From contig NC_092115.1 in assembly GCF_045679555.1 (NCBI RefSeq), forward strand, positions 36,526,728 to 36,590,727: 64,000 nucleotides of DNA, written 5' to 3'. Below the pieces are notes generated by a model, which made no database searches, had not been told where the DNA came from, and saw only the letters and a program-made list of their open reading frames with translations. This DNA is from Salvelinus alpinus. Its lineage: Eukaryota > Chordata > Actinopteri > Salmoniformes > Salmonidae. Each line of letters opens with the position of its first letter. Position 1 is the first letter of the stretch. Below, piece after piece: positions 1-11,200 of the stretch. Made by a program: the position numbers and the translations under genes.

Positions 1-249
1 TCATAACATACACATTCAGATACTAAATGACAGTGCGTTGCAAAAAATGCACAAAAAAAAGCAAACAAATAAATTACATTTCATATTCATTTTTGTACAT
101 TTAAATAATAGTATTTAATTTCTGCCACTCAAGTTTCTCACCTATACATAAATCGATGGGGCATTAATAACACATACCAGTTAAATTACTGTGTACTACG
201 AAACGAATGTAAAGGCAGCCTAATCTATAGTTTGCTGGTCATCTATGCT
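1..249. other. AT-rich sequence without recognised features
   Basis: No coding region, terminal repeat or known repeat motif could be recognised here. It is AT-rich and runs directly into a LINE-type tail. Confidence 0.5.
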
Positions 250-514
250 GGTCATCTATGAACATTGGAACATCTTGGCCATGTTCTGTTATAAATCTCC
301 ACCCGGCACAGCCAGAAGAGGACTGGCCACCCCTCATAGCCTGGTTCCTCTCTAGGTTTCTTCCCAGGTTTTGGCCTTTCTAGGGAGTTTTTCCTATCCA
401 CCGTGCTTCTACACCTGCATTTCTTGCTGTTTTGGGTTTAGGCTGGGTTTCTGTACAGCACTTTGATATATCAGTTGATGTAAGAAGGGCTATATAAATA
501 CATTTTATTTGATT
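250..514 (+). repeat. LINE 3'-end fragment (L2/CR1-like tail)
   Basis: The stretch runs from 'ggccatgttctgtt' through 'gcacagccagaagagg' to 'gggctatataaatac' and a TTTGATT-type tail. The same sequence recurs at about 39850-40126, where it ends in TTTGATTTGATT. A repeated short tail and 5' truncation are typical of target-primed LINE or LINE-mobilised copies. No reverse-transcriptase coding remains. Confidence 0.6.
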
Positions 515-539
515 AGGCTAATTTCTAAATAGGACTCAA

Positions 540-1987
540 AGCCCTATTCGGAAAGTATTCAGACCCCTTGACTTTTCCACATTTATTACAGCCGTATTAT
601 AAAATGGATTAAATAGTCCCCCCCCATCTACACATCTATAATGACAAAACAAAAACAGGTTTAGAATTATATTTTTTTTTAACCCCCATCCCCCCCAAAA
701 AAGTATAACATTTACATAAGTATTCAAACCCTTTGTTTACTCAGTACTTTGTTGAAGCACCTTTGGCAGCGATTCAAGTCCAGGCTCTGGCTGGGCCACT
801 CAAGGACATTCAGAAACTTATCCCGAAGCCACTCGTGCGTTGTCTTGGCTGTGTGCTTATGGTCATTGTCCTGTTGGAAGGTGAACCTTAGCCGCAGTCT
901 AAGGTCCTGAGCAGGTTTTCATCAAGGATCTCTCTGTACTTTGCGCCTTTCATTTTTCCCTTGATCCTGACTAGTCTCCCAGTCCCTGCCACTGAAAACA
1001 TTCCCACAGCATGATGCTATCACCACCATTCTTCACCGAAGGGATGGTGCCAGGCAAACTCGAAACGGTCTGTCATGCGCCTTTTACTGAGGAGTGGCTT
1101 CCGTCTGGCCACTCTACCATAAAGGCCTGATTGGTGGAGTGCTGCAGAGATGGTTATCCTTCTGGAAAGTTCTCCCATCTCCCCAGAGAAACTCTAGAGC
1201 TCTGCCAGAGTGACCATCGGGTTCTTGGTCACCTCCCTGACCAAGGCCGTTTTCCGCCAATTGCTCAGTTTGGCTGGGCGGCCAGCTCTAGGAAGAGTCT
1301 TGGTGGTTCCAAACTTCTTCCATTTAAGAATGATGGAGGCCACTGTGTTCTTAGGGACCTTCAATGCTGGGGCGGCAGGTAGCCTAGTGGGTAGAGCGTT
1401 GAACTAGTAACCGAAAGGTTGCAAGATCGAATCCCCGAGCTGACAAAGTAAAAATATGTTGTTCTGTCCCTGAACAAGGCAGTTAACCCACTGTTCCTAG
1501 GCCGTCATTGAAAATAAGAATTTGTTCTTAACTGACTTGCCTAGTTAATAATAAAATACAGCAGAAATGTATTGGTACCCATCCTCAGATCTGTGCCTCG
1601 ACACTATCTTATCTCGAACCTCTACAGACAATTCCTTCGACCTCATGGCTTGGTTTTTGCACTGTCAACTGTGGGACCTTATATAGACAGGTGTGTGCCT
1701 TTACAAATCATGTCCAATCAATTGAATTTACCACAGTTGGACTACAATCAAGTTGTAGAAACATCTCAAGGATAACCAATGGAAACAGGATGCACCTGAG
1801 CTCAATTTAAAGTCTCATAGTAAAAGGTCTGAATACTTATGTAAATAAGGTATCCGTTTATTTTTTGTTGTTGGGTATTGTGTGGAAATTGACAAGACAA
1901 AAAATTTATAATCCATTTTAGAATAAGGCTGTAACGTAACAAATGTGGAAAAAGGTAAGGTGTGTGAATACTTTCCGAATGCACTGT
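540..1987 (-). mobile_element. Degenerate Tc1-like transposon, family 'aagtattcagacccc'
   Basis: The outer inverted repeats read 'cggaaagtattcagac' on the left and 'gtgaatactttccgaat' on the right, followed by gcactgt. The transposase lies on the minus strand. Its start is recognisable near 1645 as the complement of 'gacctcatggc', and its C-terminal part lies toward 780-1000. Frameshifts and internal deletions leave no usable reading frame. A tRNA-derived SINE sits inside at 1369-1559. Related copies in the same orientation lie at 20680-21768 and 62601-63902. Confidence 0.75.
1369..1559 (+). mobile_element. tRNA-derived salmonid SINE (HpaI-like)
   Basis: The head carries an A-box-like 'tagcctagtgggtagag' and a B-box-like 'agatcgaatcc', as in a tRNA-derived Pol III promoter. 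The tail reads 'aataagaatttgttctt' then 'gacttgcctagttaa', identical in type to the tail of the LINE at 45535-46912. The host Tc1 sequence 'caatgct' and 'gcagaaatg' resumes on either side, which shows insertion into the older transposon. The HpaI family name is from memory. Confidence 0.75.
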
Positions 1988-2705
1988 GTCTACACAGTAA
2001 TGGTGGCCGGCTGCAAATCATTTTTTTGAGGTGATATGCCTATTTTAGCTAAATCTACAAATTAAATAGATTTTTACTCTTCCAATAATAAACATAAAAA
2101 GCATAATGTACACAGACTTCATGTAGCCTAGATGTTTGTAAAGGCATTCATGGTGAGATCTTTAATAATAAATGTACACAAACTGACACATGACGTACAA
2201 ATGTGATGTGTAGGCCAACAAGACGTGAACACTACGTCTACATGACGTGAGGTGAATGCTCTCCATTGACAGTCCATGTTGTAGCAACCACAGGAATGGA
2301 AAGTAAAATCAGAAGATAGATGTTGTAGTGGCAGCTGTAGAAGTACTTGTGTGTACAAGATTTTACTGCAGAAGAGTTACAACATGTTTTGAACGATAGT
2401 GTCCAGTCCTCCCAGGCTGCTGGCCTGGAGTTTGATAAGATACGGGCAAAGTGGTGGAACAGTGGTGAGGTTTTAATGGGTGTATTGTTAGTTGGTAGGG
2501 ATTTTTTTTCCTCATAAAGTGTAACCTAATGAATTCAAACTACAGAAGAGTAGGCTGATACGCAGCCAATACAGTAGGTTTGCGGACCGCCATAATACCA
2601 AAGTAGAAGACAGTCCATTCCATGTTAATTCATGACGGTATCTTCTGGCGATAGGAAGACATTAGGTGACTTGGTGAGAGGTATCAGTAGCTTCATTCGG
2701 CTTTA
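1988..2705. other. Intergenic sequence without recognised features
   Basis: This is AT-rich DNA with no open frame of interest, no recognisable splice-flanked exon and no repeat family that I can name. Short runs such as 'catgacgtacaaatg' and 'tacatgacgtgagg' contain CRE-like TGACGT cores, but without context they are not called as sites. Confidence 0.4.
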
Positions 2706-2709
2706 TTTA

Positions 2710-3698
2710 CAGTGCCTTGCAAAAGTATTCATCCCCCTTGGCGTTGTTCCTATTTTGTTGCATTACAACCTGTAATTTAAATGGATGTTTTATTTGGATT
2801 TCATGTAATGGACATACACAAAATAGTCCAAATTGGTGAAGTGAAATTTAAAAAAAATAACTTATTCCAAAAAAAATAAAACGGAAAAGTGGTGCCTGCA
2901 TATGTATTCACACCCTTTGCTTTGAAGCCCCTACATAAGATCTGGTGCAACCAATTACCCTCAGTAATCACATAATTAGTTAAATAAAGTCCACCTGTGT
3001 GCATTCTAAGTGTCACATGATCTCAGTGTATATATACAGCTGTTCTGAAAGGCCCCAGAGTCTGCAACATCACTAAGCAAGGGGCACCACCAAGCAAGCG
3101 GCACCATGAAGACCAAGGAGCTCTCCAAACAGGTCAGAGACAAAGTTGTGGAGAAGTACAGATCAGGGTTCGGTTATAAAACAATATCTGAAACTTTGAA
3201 CATCCCACAGAGCACCATTAAATAAATAAAAATTAAATGGAAAGAATATGGCATCACAACAAACCTGCCAAGAGAGGGCTGCCTTCCAAAACTCACAGAC
3301 CAAGGAGGGCATTGATCAGATGGGGACAAAGAGACCAAAGATAACCCTGAAGGAGCTGCAAAGCTCCACAGCAGAGATTGGAGTATCTGTCCATTGGACC
3401 ACTTTAAGCTGTACACTCCACAGAGCTGGGCTTTACGGAAGAGTGGGCAGAAAAAAAGCCATTGCATAAAGAAAAGGGTGGCTCGAGAAAGTATTGACTT
3501 TGGGGGGTGAATAGTTATGCATGCTCAAGTTCTGTTTTTTTGTCTTATTTCTTGTTTTACAATAAAAAATATTTTTCATCTTCAAAGTGGTAAGCATATT
3601 TTGTAAATGATACAAACCCCCCCAAAATCTATTTTAATTCCAGGTTGTAAGGCAACAAAATAGTAAAAATGCCAAGGGGGGTGAATACTTTCATAGGT
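2710..3698 (+). mobile_element. Internally deleted Tc1-like transposon, family 'tgcaaaagtattcatccc'
   Basis: The left end reads 'acagtgccttgcaaaag' and the right end is the matching 'ggggtgaatactttcat'. A transposase start is visible at 3106 (MKTKELSKQ...), with a helix-turn-helix region similar to other Tc1 transposases here. The N-terminal third breaks near 3230-3470, and the sequence then jumps straight to the 3' terminal region. The whole catalytic domain is missing, so this is a non-autonomous deletion derivative. Confidence 0.75.
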
Positions 3699-3934
3699 CT
3701 GAATCACTTACCATACATTTATATGGATACATGATACATCCGTTTTTAATGTCTATGGATACAGCCAATGTGCTAATGATGCGCAATTTCGCCTGGCATT
3801 GAAAATGCGTTCTCGTTGGGACACTGCTCAGAGGAGCTAGCCAACCATTACTGCTAACTTAATCGCATTTCGTTTGACCGGTTTTTCTATTGACATTTCT
3901 TTGTATATAATCCTTAAAAATGATGCCGATTGTC

Positions 3935-4095
3935 TGAGAAATATATTGCCACGTTCAGAACAACTGGGAACTCTGGAAAAAAACGAGCTTCGACTGGGAT
4001 TTTTTCTTGTTGAACGGTCATCCAACTCGGAATTATAGGCATCTTTCTAGAGCTCTGACTTTCCGACAAAGATCACCGAAGTCATGATTTGACCC
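3935..4095. repeat. Interspersed repeat, inverted relative of 47000-47200
   Basis: The sequence around 'acaactgggaactctgg', 'cggtcatccaactcgg' and 'ctagagctctgacttt' recurs in reverse complement at about 47010-47200 ('ggtcagagctctagaaag', 'gttggatgaccgttc', 'agagttcccag'). No coding capacity or class-defining termini were seen. It is one of the dispersed non-coding repeats of this genome. Confidence 0.55.
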
Positions 4096-4315
4096 AGTTG
4101 TCTTGAAAGCGCCATATCTCATCCTGACGCATTAATCCTCAATGGGACAGAGGGAACATTTTTTATTAAAACAATGTTGCAATGGTCAGAGAGATGGACA
4201 GCAAGGTTTATAAAAATCTCCGCCATTGAAAACCAAATGCTAGTCTAAAAGAAAAGGGAGAAAAATGCTGTTTTACAGTGAGGATCAAGTTTATAAATTG
4301 CCTGGTTGTGCGGAT

Positions 4316-4503
4316 GAGACAGTGGATTGCAGTGAGATGGAACAGTAAATAGGCATTTCAACGTCGTAGTCGATGGGTGTGTCTAATCCTAAATGCCGAT
4401 TGGTTAAAACCGCATTCCAGCCAGTGTCTATTCCACAAGTTACCACCGGCTAAATCTATGACATTAAAATGCCTATTTACTCTGTTCCATCTGACTGCGC
4501 AAC
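4316..4503. repeat. Foldback (MITE-like) repeat
   Basis: The arm 'gagatggaacagtaaatagg' (about 4336-4355) is repeated in inverted form as 'cctatttactctgttccatc' (about 4468-4487), enclosing about 110 bases. The loop contains 'ggttaaaaccgcattccag', which recurs inverted at about 4899-4920 beside the next foldback. There is no coding capacity. Confidence 0.65.
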
Positions 4504-4796
4504 CCAGTCGAAATCATGAATCCTTTTTAAGGATATATTCAAAGAACTATCAATAGATGACAAGCAAGGGATAAGAATGTTCCAATGACTGGGTCGTGTC
4601 CATAGACACAGAACAAAAAGACTGAACTGGGTCGAGTCTCTGGTAACCAAACCAATAGAACGAACGACCAGCTTGCTTGGGTAGCATCCCTAGATTTGTG
4701 TCGGGACTATATCTTGTGGAAGGATGAAATAGTATGAATAAATTAATCAAAATAACATTTAATGAAAATGTCAATCATTATTTGAATATGTTGCTA

Positions 4797-4950
4797 ACTC
4801 GTTGTATTAAAGTGATAATGCCAGAGAAGCCGGTGTTGGAGGATATATTGGCACGGTTTCAAACACTGGCTTCTTGGGCATTATCACTTAAATAGATACC
4901 GGCTGGAATGCGGTTTTAACCAATCAGCATCCAGGATTGGAACTGCCGTA
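4797..4950. repeat. Foldback (MITE-like) hairpin
   Basis: The arm 'aagtgataatgccagagaag' (from 4810) pairs with 'cttcttgggcattatcactt' (to 4889), separated by about 20-25 bases. The flank 'tggaatgcggttttaacc' is the inverted partner of a segment in the neighbouring foldback at 4316-4503. The two may therefore be arms of one larger palindromic element split by about 300 bases. Confidence 0.65.
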
Positions 4951-5184
4951 TGTATAACTCTGTATATCTCCCCTATTATCTCCACCTCTGTTTATTGGCA
5001 AATCAATGAACCAGTACATTATTCAAACTACTAATCATATCAATCCATTTCTTATCTACAGTATCTAATGATCTTTGATTCAGATGACCAGTTTTATACA
5101 GTTCCAGTGTAGTGTCAGTTTAGACAAATTACACAGGAAAACTGTAGTTGCCCAAATGTCAAATGTAAAGTTCTATGAACATAC

Positions 5185-6664
5185 AGTACCAGTCAAAAGT
5201 GTGGACACACCTACTCATTCAAGGGTTTTTATATTGTAGAATAATAGTGAAGACATCAAATCTATGAAATAACACATATGGAATCATGTAGTAACCAAAG
5301 AAAAGTGTTGAATCAAAATATATATTTTAGATTCTTCAAAGTAGCCACCCTTTGCCTAGATGACAGCTTTGCACATTCTCTCAACCAGCTTCATGAGGTA
5401 GTCACCTGAAATGCTTTTCAATTAACAGGTGTGTCTTGTTAAAAAGTTAATTTGTGGTATTGCTTTCCTTCTTAATGCGTTTGAGACAATCAGTTGTGTT
5501 GTGACAAGGTATGGGTGGTATACAGAAGACAGCCCTATTTGGTAAAAGACCAAGTCCATTTCTCTTTGCTCAAATAAGCAAAGAGAAATGACAGTCCATT
5601 ACTTTAAAGACAAGAAGGTAAGTGAATACAGAAAATTAAGAACTTTGAAAGTTTCTTCAAGTGCAGTTGCAAAATCCATCAAGCGCTATGATGAAACTAG
5701 CTCTCATGAGGACCACCACAAAGGAAGAAAGGAAGAACCAGAGTTACCTCTGATGCAGAGGATAAGTTAATTAGTTACCAGCCTCAGAAATTGCAGCCCA
5801 AATAAATGCTTCACAGAGTTCAAGTAACAGACACATCTCAACATCAACTGTTCAGAGGAGACTGCGTGAGTCAGGCCTTCATGGTCGAAATGCTGCAAAG
5901 AAACCACTACTAAAGGACACCAATAAGAAGTCTTGCTTGGGCCAAGAAACATGAGCAATGGACATTAGACCGGTGGAAATCTGTCCTTTGGTCTGATGAG
6001 TCCAAATTTTTGATTTTTGGTTCCAACCGCTGTGTCTTTGTGAGAGGCAGAGTAGGTGAACGGATGATCTCCACATGTGTGGTTCCCACCATGAAGCATG
6101 GAGGAGCAGGTGAGATGTTGCTTTGCTGGTGACACTGTCGGTGATTTATTTAGAATTCAAGGAACACTTAACCAGCATGGCTACCACAACATTCTGCAGC
6201 GATACGCCATCCATGCTTTTGCGCTTAGTGGGACTCATTTGTTTTTCAACAGGACAACACACCTCCAGGCTGTGTAAGGGCTACTTTACCCAGAAGGAGA
6301 GTGATGGCGTGCTGCATCAGATGACCTGGCCTCCACAACCACCCAACCTCAACCCAATAGAGATGGTTAGTGATGAGTTGGACCGCAGAGTGATGGAAAA
6401 GCAGCGAACAAGTGCTCTGCATGTGGGAACTCCTTCAAGACTGTTGGAAAAGCATTCCAGGTGAAGCTGGTTGAGAGAATGCCAAGAGTGTGCAAAGCTG
6501 TCATCAAGGCAAAATATATTTGGATTCAACACTGTTTTGGTTACTGCATGATCTCATATGTGTAATTTCAAAGATTTGATGTCTTCACTATTATTCTACA
6601 ATGTAGTAAAAGTAAATAAAAACCCTTGAAATGAGCAGGTGTCAAAATATTGACTGGTACTGTA
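5185..6664 (+). mobile_element. Near full-length degenerate Tc1-like transposon, family 'agtaccagtcaaaagt'
   Basis: Both termini are present: 'cagtaccagtcaaaagtgtgg' at the left and its inverted match ending 'attgactggtactg' at the right, flanked by TA. Plus-strand transposase pieces start at 5588 (MTVHYFKDKK) and end near 6480. They include the Tc1 motif NLNPIE, where the E is the third catalytic acid. Frameshifts and stops break the reading frame in several places. A related copy lies at 9287-10825. Confidence 0.8.
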
Positions 6665-7148
6665 CATGTAAGACGTAAGCTATTACACTGAAACATATTT
6701 GATTGCCTAGCTGAGTTGATATAACGTAAGATTTTAAGGCAGCAGAGTAACTTCAAACTATAACTCAGGAAATCAAGTTAAGGTATTAACCTGACTTGAT
6801 ATGAGACTGTCCCATGTGGCAAGAAATTATATCCCGGATAGACAAACACTAACAAGACAACACATACGAAAATGGCTCCTATATACAGTATGTTATTTAT
6901 CTAAAAGCGCAGATTGACTGTCTTTAAATACATTCCATATAACATGTTTATGATATATTTGAATGGTTTTTATGATTGATGTTACCAGTAGTAAATCAAT
7001 TGTTTGTTAAAATGAAAGTGACAAACAGTCAAACATGAAAACCAGTTCACAAATCAATTGGGAGGAAAAGCGTGTCAAAATGTCTCAAAATAACTTCTGC
7101 CCACATTTTCACATAGAAAATGTTAACGAAAAACAATACAATTATGCT
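6665..7148. other. Downstream flank of zinc-finger gene A
   Basis: This is non-coding duplicon sequence downstream of the stop codon. It matches the equivalents in copies B (30340-30930) and C (49975-50420), for example 'gcagcagagtaacttcaaa'. It should contain the 3' untranslated region. No polyadenylation signal could be assigned with confidence. Confidence 0.5.
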
Positions 7149-8272
7149 CTATTTGTTCCATTTCGTCTGAGACAACATTAAACTTGTGTGTGGATCCCCA
7201 GGGTATGCGGGTACCACATTTTGAGACACTGGACTCTCTCCTATGTGAGTTCTCTGATGTGACTTCATACTGGAGCGCTGGGTGAAGCATTTCCCACACT
7301 GTGTGCACTCGTATGGCTTCTCCCCGCTGTGGACCACAGCATGTCTGATCAGGTTGCACTGCTTGGTGAAACTCCTGCCACACTGTTCGCAGGTGTACGG
7401 TTTCTCTCCGGTGTGACTCCGGAGGTGTACTTTGAGCTGGCTGAAACGCTGGAAGCTCTTCCCACAGAAGGTGCAGCTGAAACGCCTCTCAGTGGTGCCG
7501 CCCGACCTCCACTGAGTCCTCATTCTCTTCACCATGTTAAAACTACTGCGACTCAGGCTGTATCCAGAGAAGGTGGAGGTGGTGGCCATGTTTGACCCTG
7601 TCATGCACTCACTCATTCTCACTGTTGATTCTGAAGCGCTGTGCTGATGCTGCCTTGGCTGTAGAGCTAAACTATTTCCATCATTATTTGAGTTCAGCAT
7701 CTCACTGCTCTGTCCTTCTGGCATCTGTCTAGTCTCATCAGCCAATGTCCTGACATGTCTTTTCATGTGTGCTGCTGCACTGAGCATGTCAGCATGTGGT
7801 TTCCCTATAGAAGAGGGAAGCGATGGCCATACATCATCTGTCATAGTAGGAAGGGATGGAAGCCCACTATGAGATGGGAAAATTGATATATTCTGAGAGT
7901 ACTCCTCTGTGGCATGAAATGAGAAATCTGGGTGGCCATCAGTGTGTCTGCCTGGATCCACAGAGGTCCACAGCTGCCCATCAGTCTCATCCATGACAAA
8001 CTGGTCAAGTCCTGCCAGGGCTGTGTGATCCAGCTCCTCCTTTTTCTCATCCTTCACCATCACTAGCTCTAGTGAGTCCTCATCTGACCCGTGCTGCTCT
8101 GTGCTGAACACGTCTGTAGACGCAGGCCGGGGAATGCCTGGTTCCTCTGGACCATCAGAATTGGGGTAATGTTCCACTGAGTCTTCAGGAGATATGTTGG
8201 GTTGTGTGATGAAGTCCTCGTCACAGCGCCGTTGCTCAAAGGATGGTGGTTGTCCAGCCTTGGAACCAGACT
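7149..8272 (-). CDS. Terminal zinc-finger exon of copy A
   Basis: This 1124-nt exon is open throughout. It encodes a long serine- and acid-rich spacer containing '[16 protein letters not shown]' and then three classical C2H2 fingers near the C-terminus: [10 protein letters not shown]...[15 protein letters not shown]...HAVVH and [10 protein letters not shown]...HQRTH. They are joined by canonical TGEKPY or SGEKPY linkers. All zinc ligands (two Cys and two His per finger) are present. The acceptor follows 'aaatctttag', and phase 1 continues from exon 3. The first finger is missing from both other copies, so this copy shows the ancestral finger number. Confidence 0.85.
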
Positions 8273-11200
8273 CTAAAGATTTGGGAATAAACATAAAAGA
8301 AACATTACAGAAGACCTGTAGTCCTTTCCACTCAGCCCCTATACAGGTTGAAAATGGCAGATTTGCAACTAAATTGGAATGCAGTGGCTGTAGACTAACA
8401 TGCTATACATAACGTCAGAGTTCACATTCTCCACTTCACAGCGCTGTATGGGTTTTGACCAGGGGTTGGAACCGAAACGATTTTCCAATCTTTTCGTTCT
8501 GAACGGAACCATTCTTTTTTTCGTTCCGTTTCACTATTCCAACCTGCAAAATAAAGTTCTGAACCGGTTCTAACTCCCAAAAAGTACCGGTTTATATCGT
8601 TCCTTTCTAAAACATCTGAAATCTATTTATTTTTTACATTAGCTCAACATTAAATTACTTCACCAATCAGAGCAGCTAGAGTCACTTGCTATGGAGTGGG
8701 CAAGCTATTGTTTACATGTGCAATGGACAGACAAGTGTAGGGCATGAGATGCGACTGAAATTATGCAGGTAGGAAGAGCGCAAGAGAGGGTGGAGGAGGA
8801 GGCTTGGCTTGAAGCGCTGGGCCTAATTGGAGTAAACTAATGTACAATAATTAGGCTTCTACATACAAAGATGATCTAATGTAAAATGTTTGTTTTTAGT
8901 CACATCCTTCAGCTACCCTCAACCCCTCCCATTTATCTCTGAACACCATCCAGTTGACTTCTATTTGCCATATATCTTTCAACTGTGCTGTGATGTTTCA
9001 CAGAAGTTCTGAACCTTTGTTATCATAGTTTCTACAGATTGTACATTTTTTTTAATGGTTTTGCCATGAGTATTATATTATTTTTTAATTGACTACAACT
9101 TTTCAAATCACCTAGCAGTGCTATTTGCAGAGTTAGCCCCAGGTAAATGTTGCAATTTTTTCAGCCATTCCTGAACCTGCGACCAAAAACAAGCTACATA
9201 TGTGCAATACCAAAACAAGTGAGCTAATGAAAAATCCGCAGAGCTGGGACGGTCAAGGGGTCTGAATACTTTCGGAAGGCACTGTGTGCATGTCAAAAGT
9301 TTGGACACACCTACTCATTCAAGGGTTTATTTATTTTTACTATTTTCTACATTGTAGAATAATAGTGAAGACATCAAAACTATGAAATAACACATATGGA
9401 ATCATGTAGTAACCAAAAAAGTGTTAAACAAATCAAAATATATTTTATATTTGAGATTCTTTAAAGTAGCCAATCTTTGTGGAAAGCTGTCATCAAGGCA
9501 CTCTTGGCATTCTCTCAACCAGCCTCACGAGGTAGTCACCTGGAATGCTTTTCCAACAGTCCTGCCTTGTTAAAAGGGGAATTTGGGGAATTTATTTTTC
9601 TTAATGTGTTTGAGCCAATCAGTTGTGTTGTGACAAGGTAGGGGTGGTATACAGAAGATAGCCCTATTTGGTAAAAGACCGAGTCCATATTATGACAAGA
9701 ACAGCTCAAATAAGCAAAGAGATACGACAGTCCATCATTACTTTAAGACATGAAGGTCAGTCAATGCGGAAAACTAAGAACTTTCAAAGTTTCTTCAAGT
9801 GCAGAAACCATCAAGCGCCGTGATGAAACTAAGGTTTTCATGAGGACTGCCACAAGAAAGGAAGACCCAGTGTTACCTCTGCTGCAGAGGATAAGTTCAT
9901 TTGTTACCAGCCTCAGAAATGGGCAATTAACTGCACCTCAGATTGCAGCCCAAATAAATGCTTCAGAGTTCAAGTAACATACACATCAACTGTTCAGAGG
10001 AGACTGCGTGAATCAGGACTTCATGGTCGAATTGCTGCAAAGAAAGCACTACTAAAGGACACCAATAAGAAGAAGAGACTTGCTTGGGCCAAGAAACACT
10101 AGCAATGGACATTAGACCGGTGGAAATCTGTCCTTTGGTCTGACGAGTCCACATTTTAGATTTTTTGTTCCAACCGCCATGTCTTTGTGAAACGCAGAGT
10201 AGGTGAACGGATGATCTCTGCATGTGTGGTTACCACCATGAAGCATGGAGGAGGAGGTGTGATGGTGCTTTTCTGGTGACACTGTCAGCGATCTATTTAG
10301 AATTCAAGGCACACTTAACCAGCATGGCTACCACAGCAATCTACAGCGAGATGCCATCCCATTTGGTTTGCCCTTAGCGGGACTATCATTTGTTTTTAAC
10401 AGGACAATGACCCAAAACACACTTCCAGGCTGTGTAAGGGCTATTTGACCAAGAGGGATGGAGTGCTGCGTCAGATGACCTGGCCTCCACAATCAACCCA
10501 CCTCAACCCAATTGAGATGGTTTGGGATGAGTTGGACCGCAGAGTGAAGGAAAAGTGGCCAACAAGTGCTCAGCATTTGTGGGAATTCCTTCAAGACTGT
10601 TGGAAAAGCATTCCAGGTGACTACCTCATGAAGCTGGTTGAGAGAATGCCAAGAGTGTGCAAAGCTGTCATCAAGGCAAAGGGTGGCTACTTTGAAGAAT
10701 CTGAAATATAAAATATATTTTGATTTGTTTAACACTTTTCTGGTTACTACAGTATTCCATGTGTTATTTCATAGTTTTGATGTCTTCACTATGATTCTAC
10801 AACGTAGAAAATAGTAAAGTAAATGAGCCCGTTTGTTGTATTGTGAAGAACATTAGCCGCGGAACATGCACTTGAATGCACTCGTGACTCCATTCAATGC
10901 ACACCAAAATTACAATCTGTCTGAAGTGCCTTTTGAAAGCCTAACATTAAGATTGTATTTTATAATTTAGCTAGCCATTTTGGCAATAGATTAAGCTTTC
11001 AAATGATATCACCTGACCCAGATTGCGATTTATAAAAAACTACAAGTGTGCTTGCTTCAGTTCCTCGATGGCAAAGCCAGGAAACCTCAAAAAAGCACCT
11101 TATAGTTGAAGGCTCTTTCCTTGAGTCATTAAAGTGCATTGAAATTACTTAGGAACTATGCACAGTTTGGAGAGGTGTGGCCACTTAAGACCTCTCACGC

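Noticed and set aside
7329-7595. Plus-strand open frame of 88 codons opposite zinc-finger exon A (similar ones at 31117 and 50607)
   Set aside because: It is the antisense of the finger and spacer coding sequence. It recurs only because the sense exon is conserved and has no independent signal.
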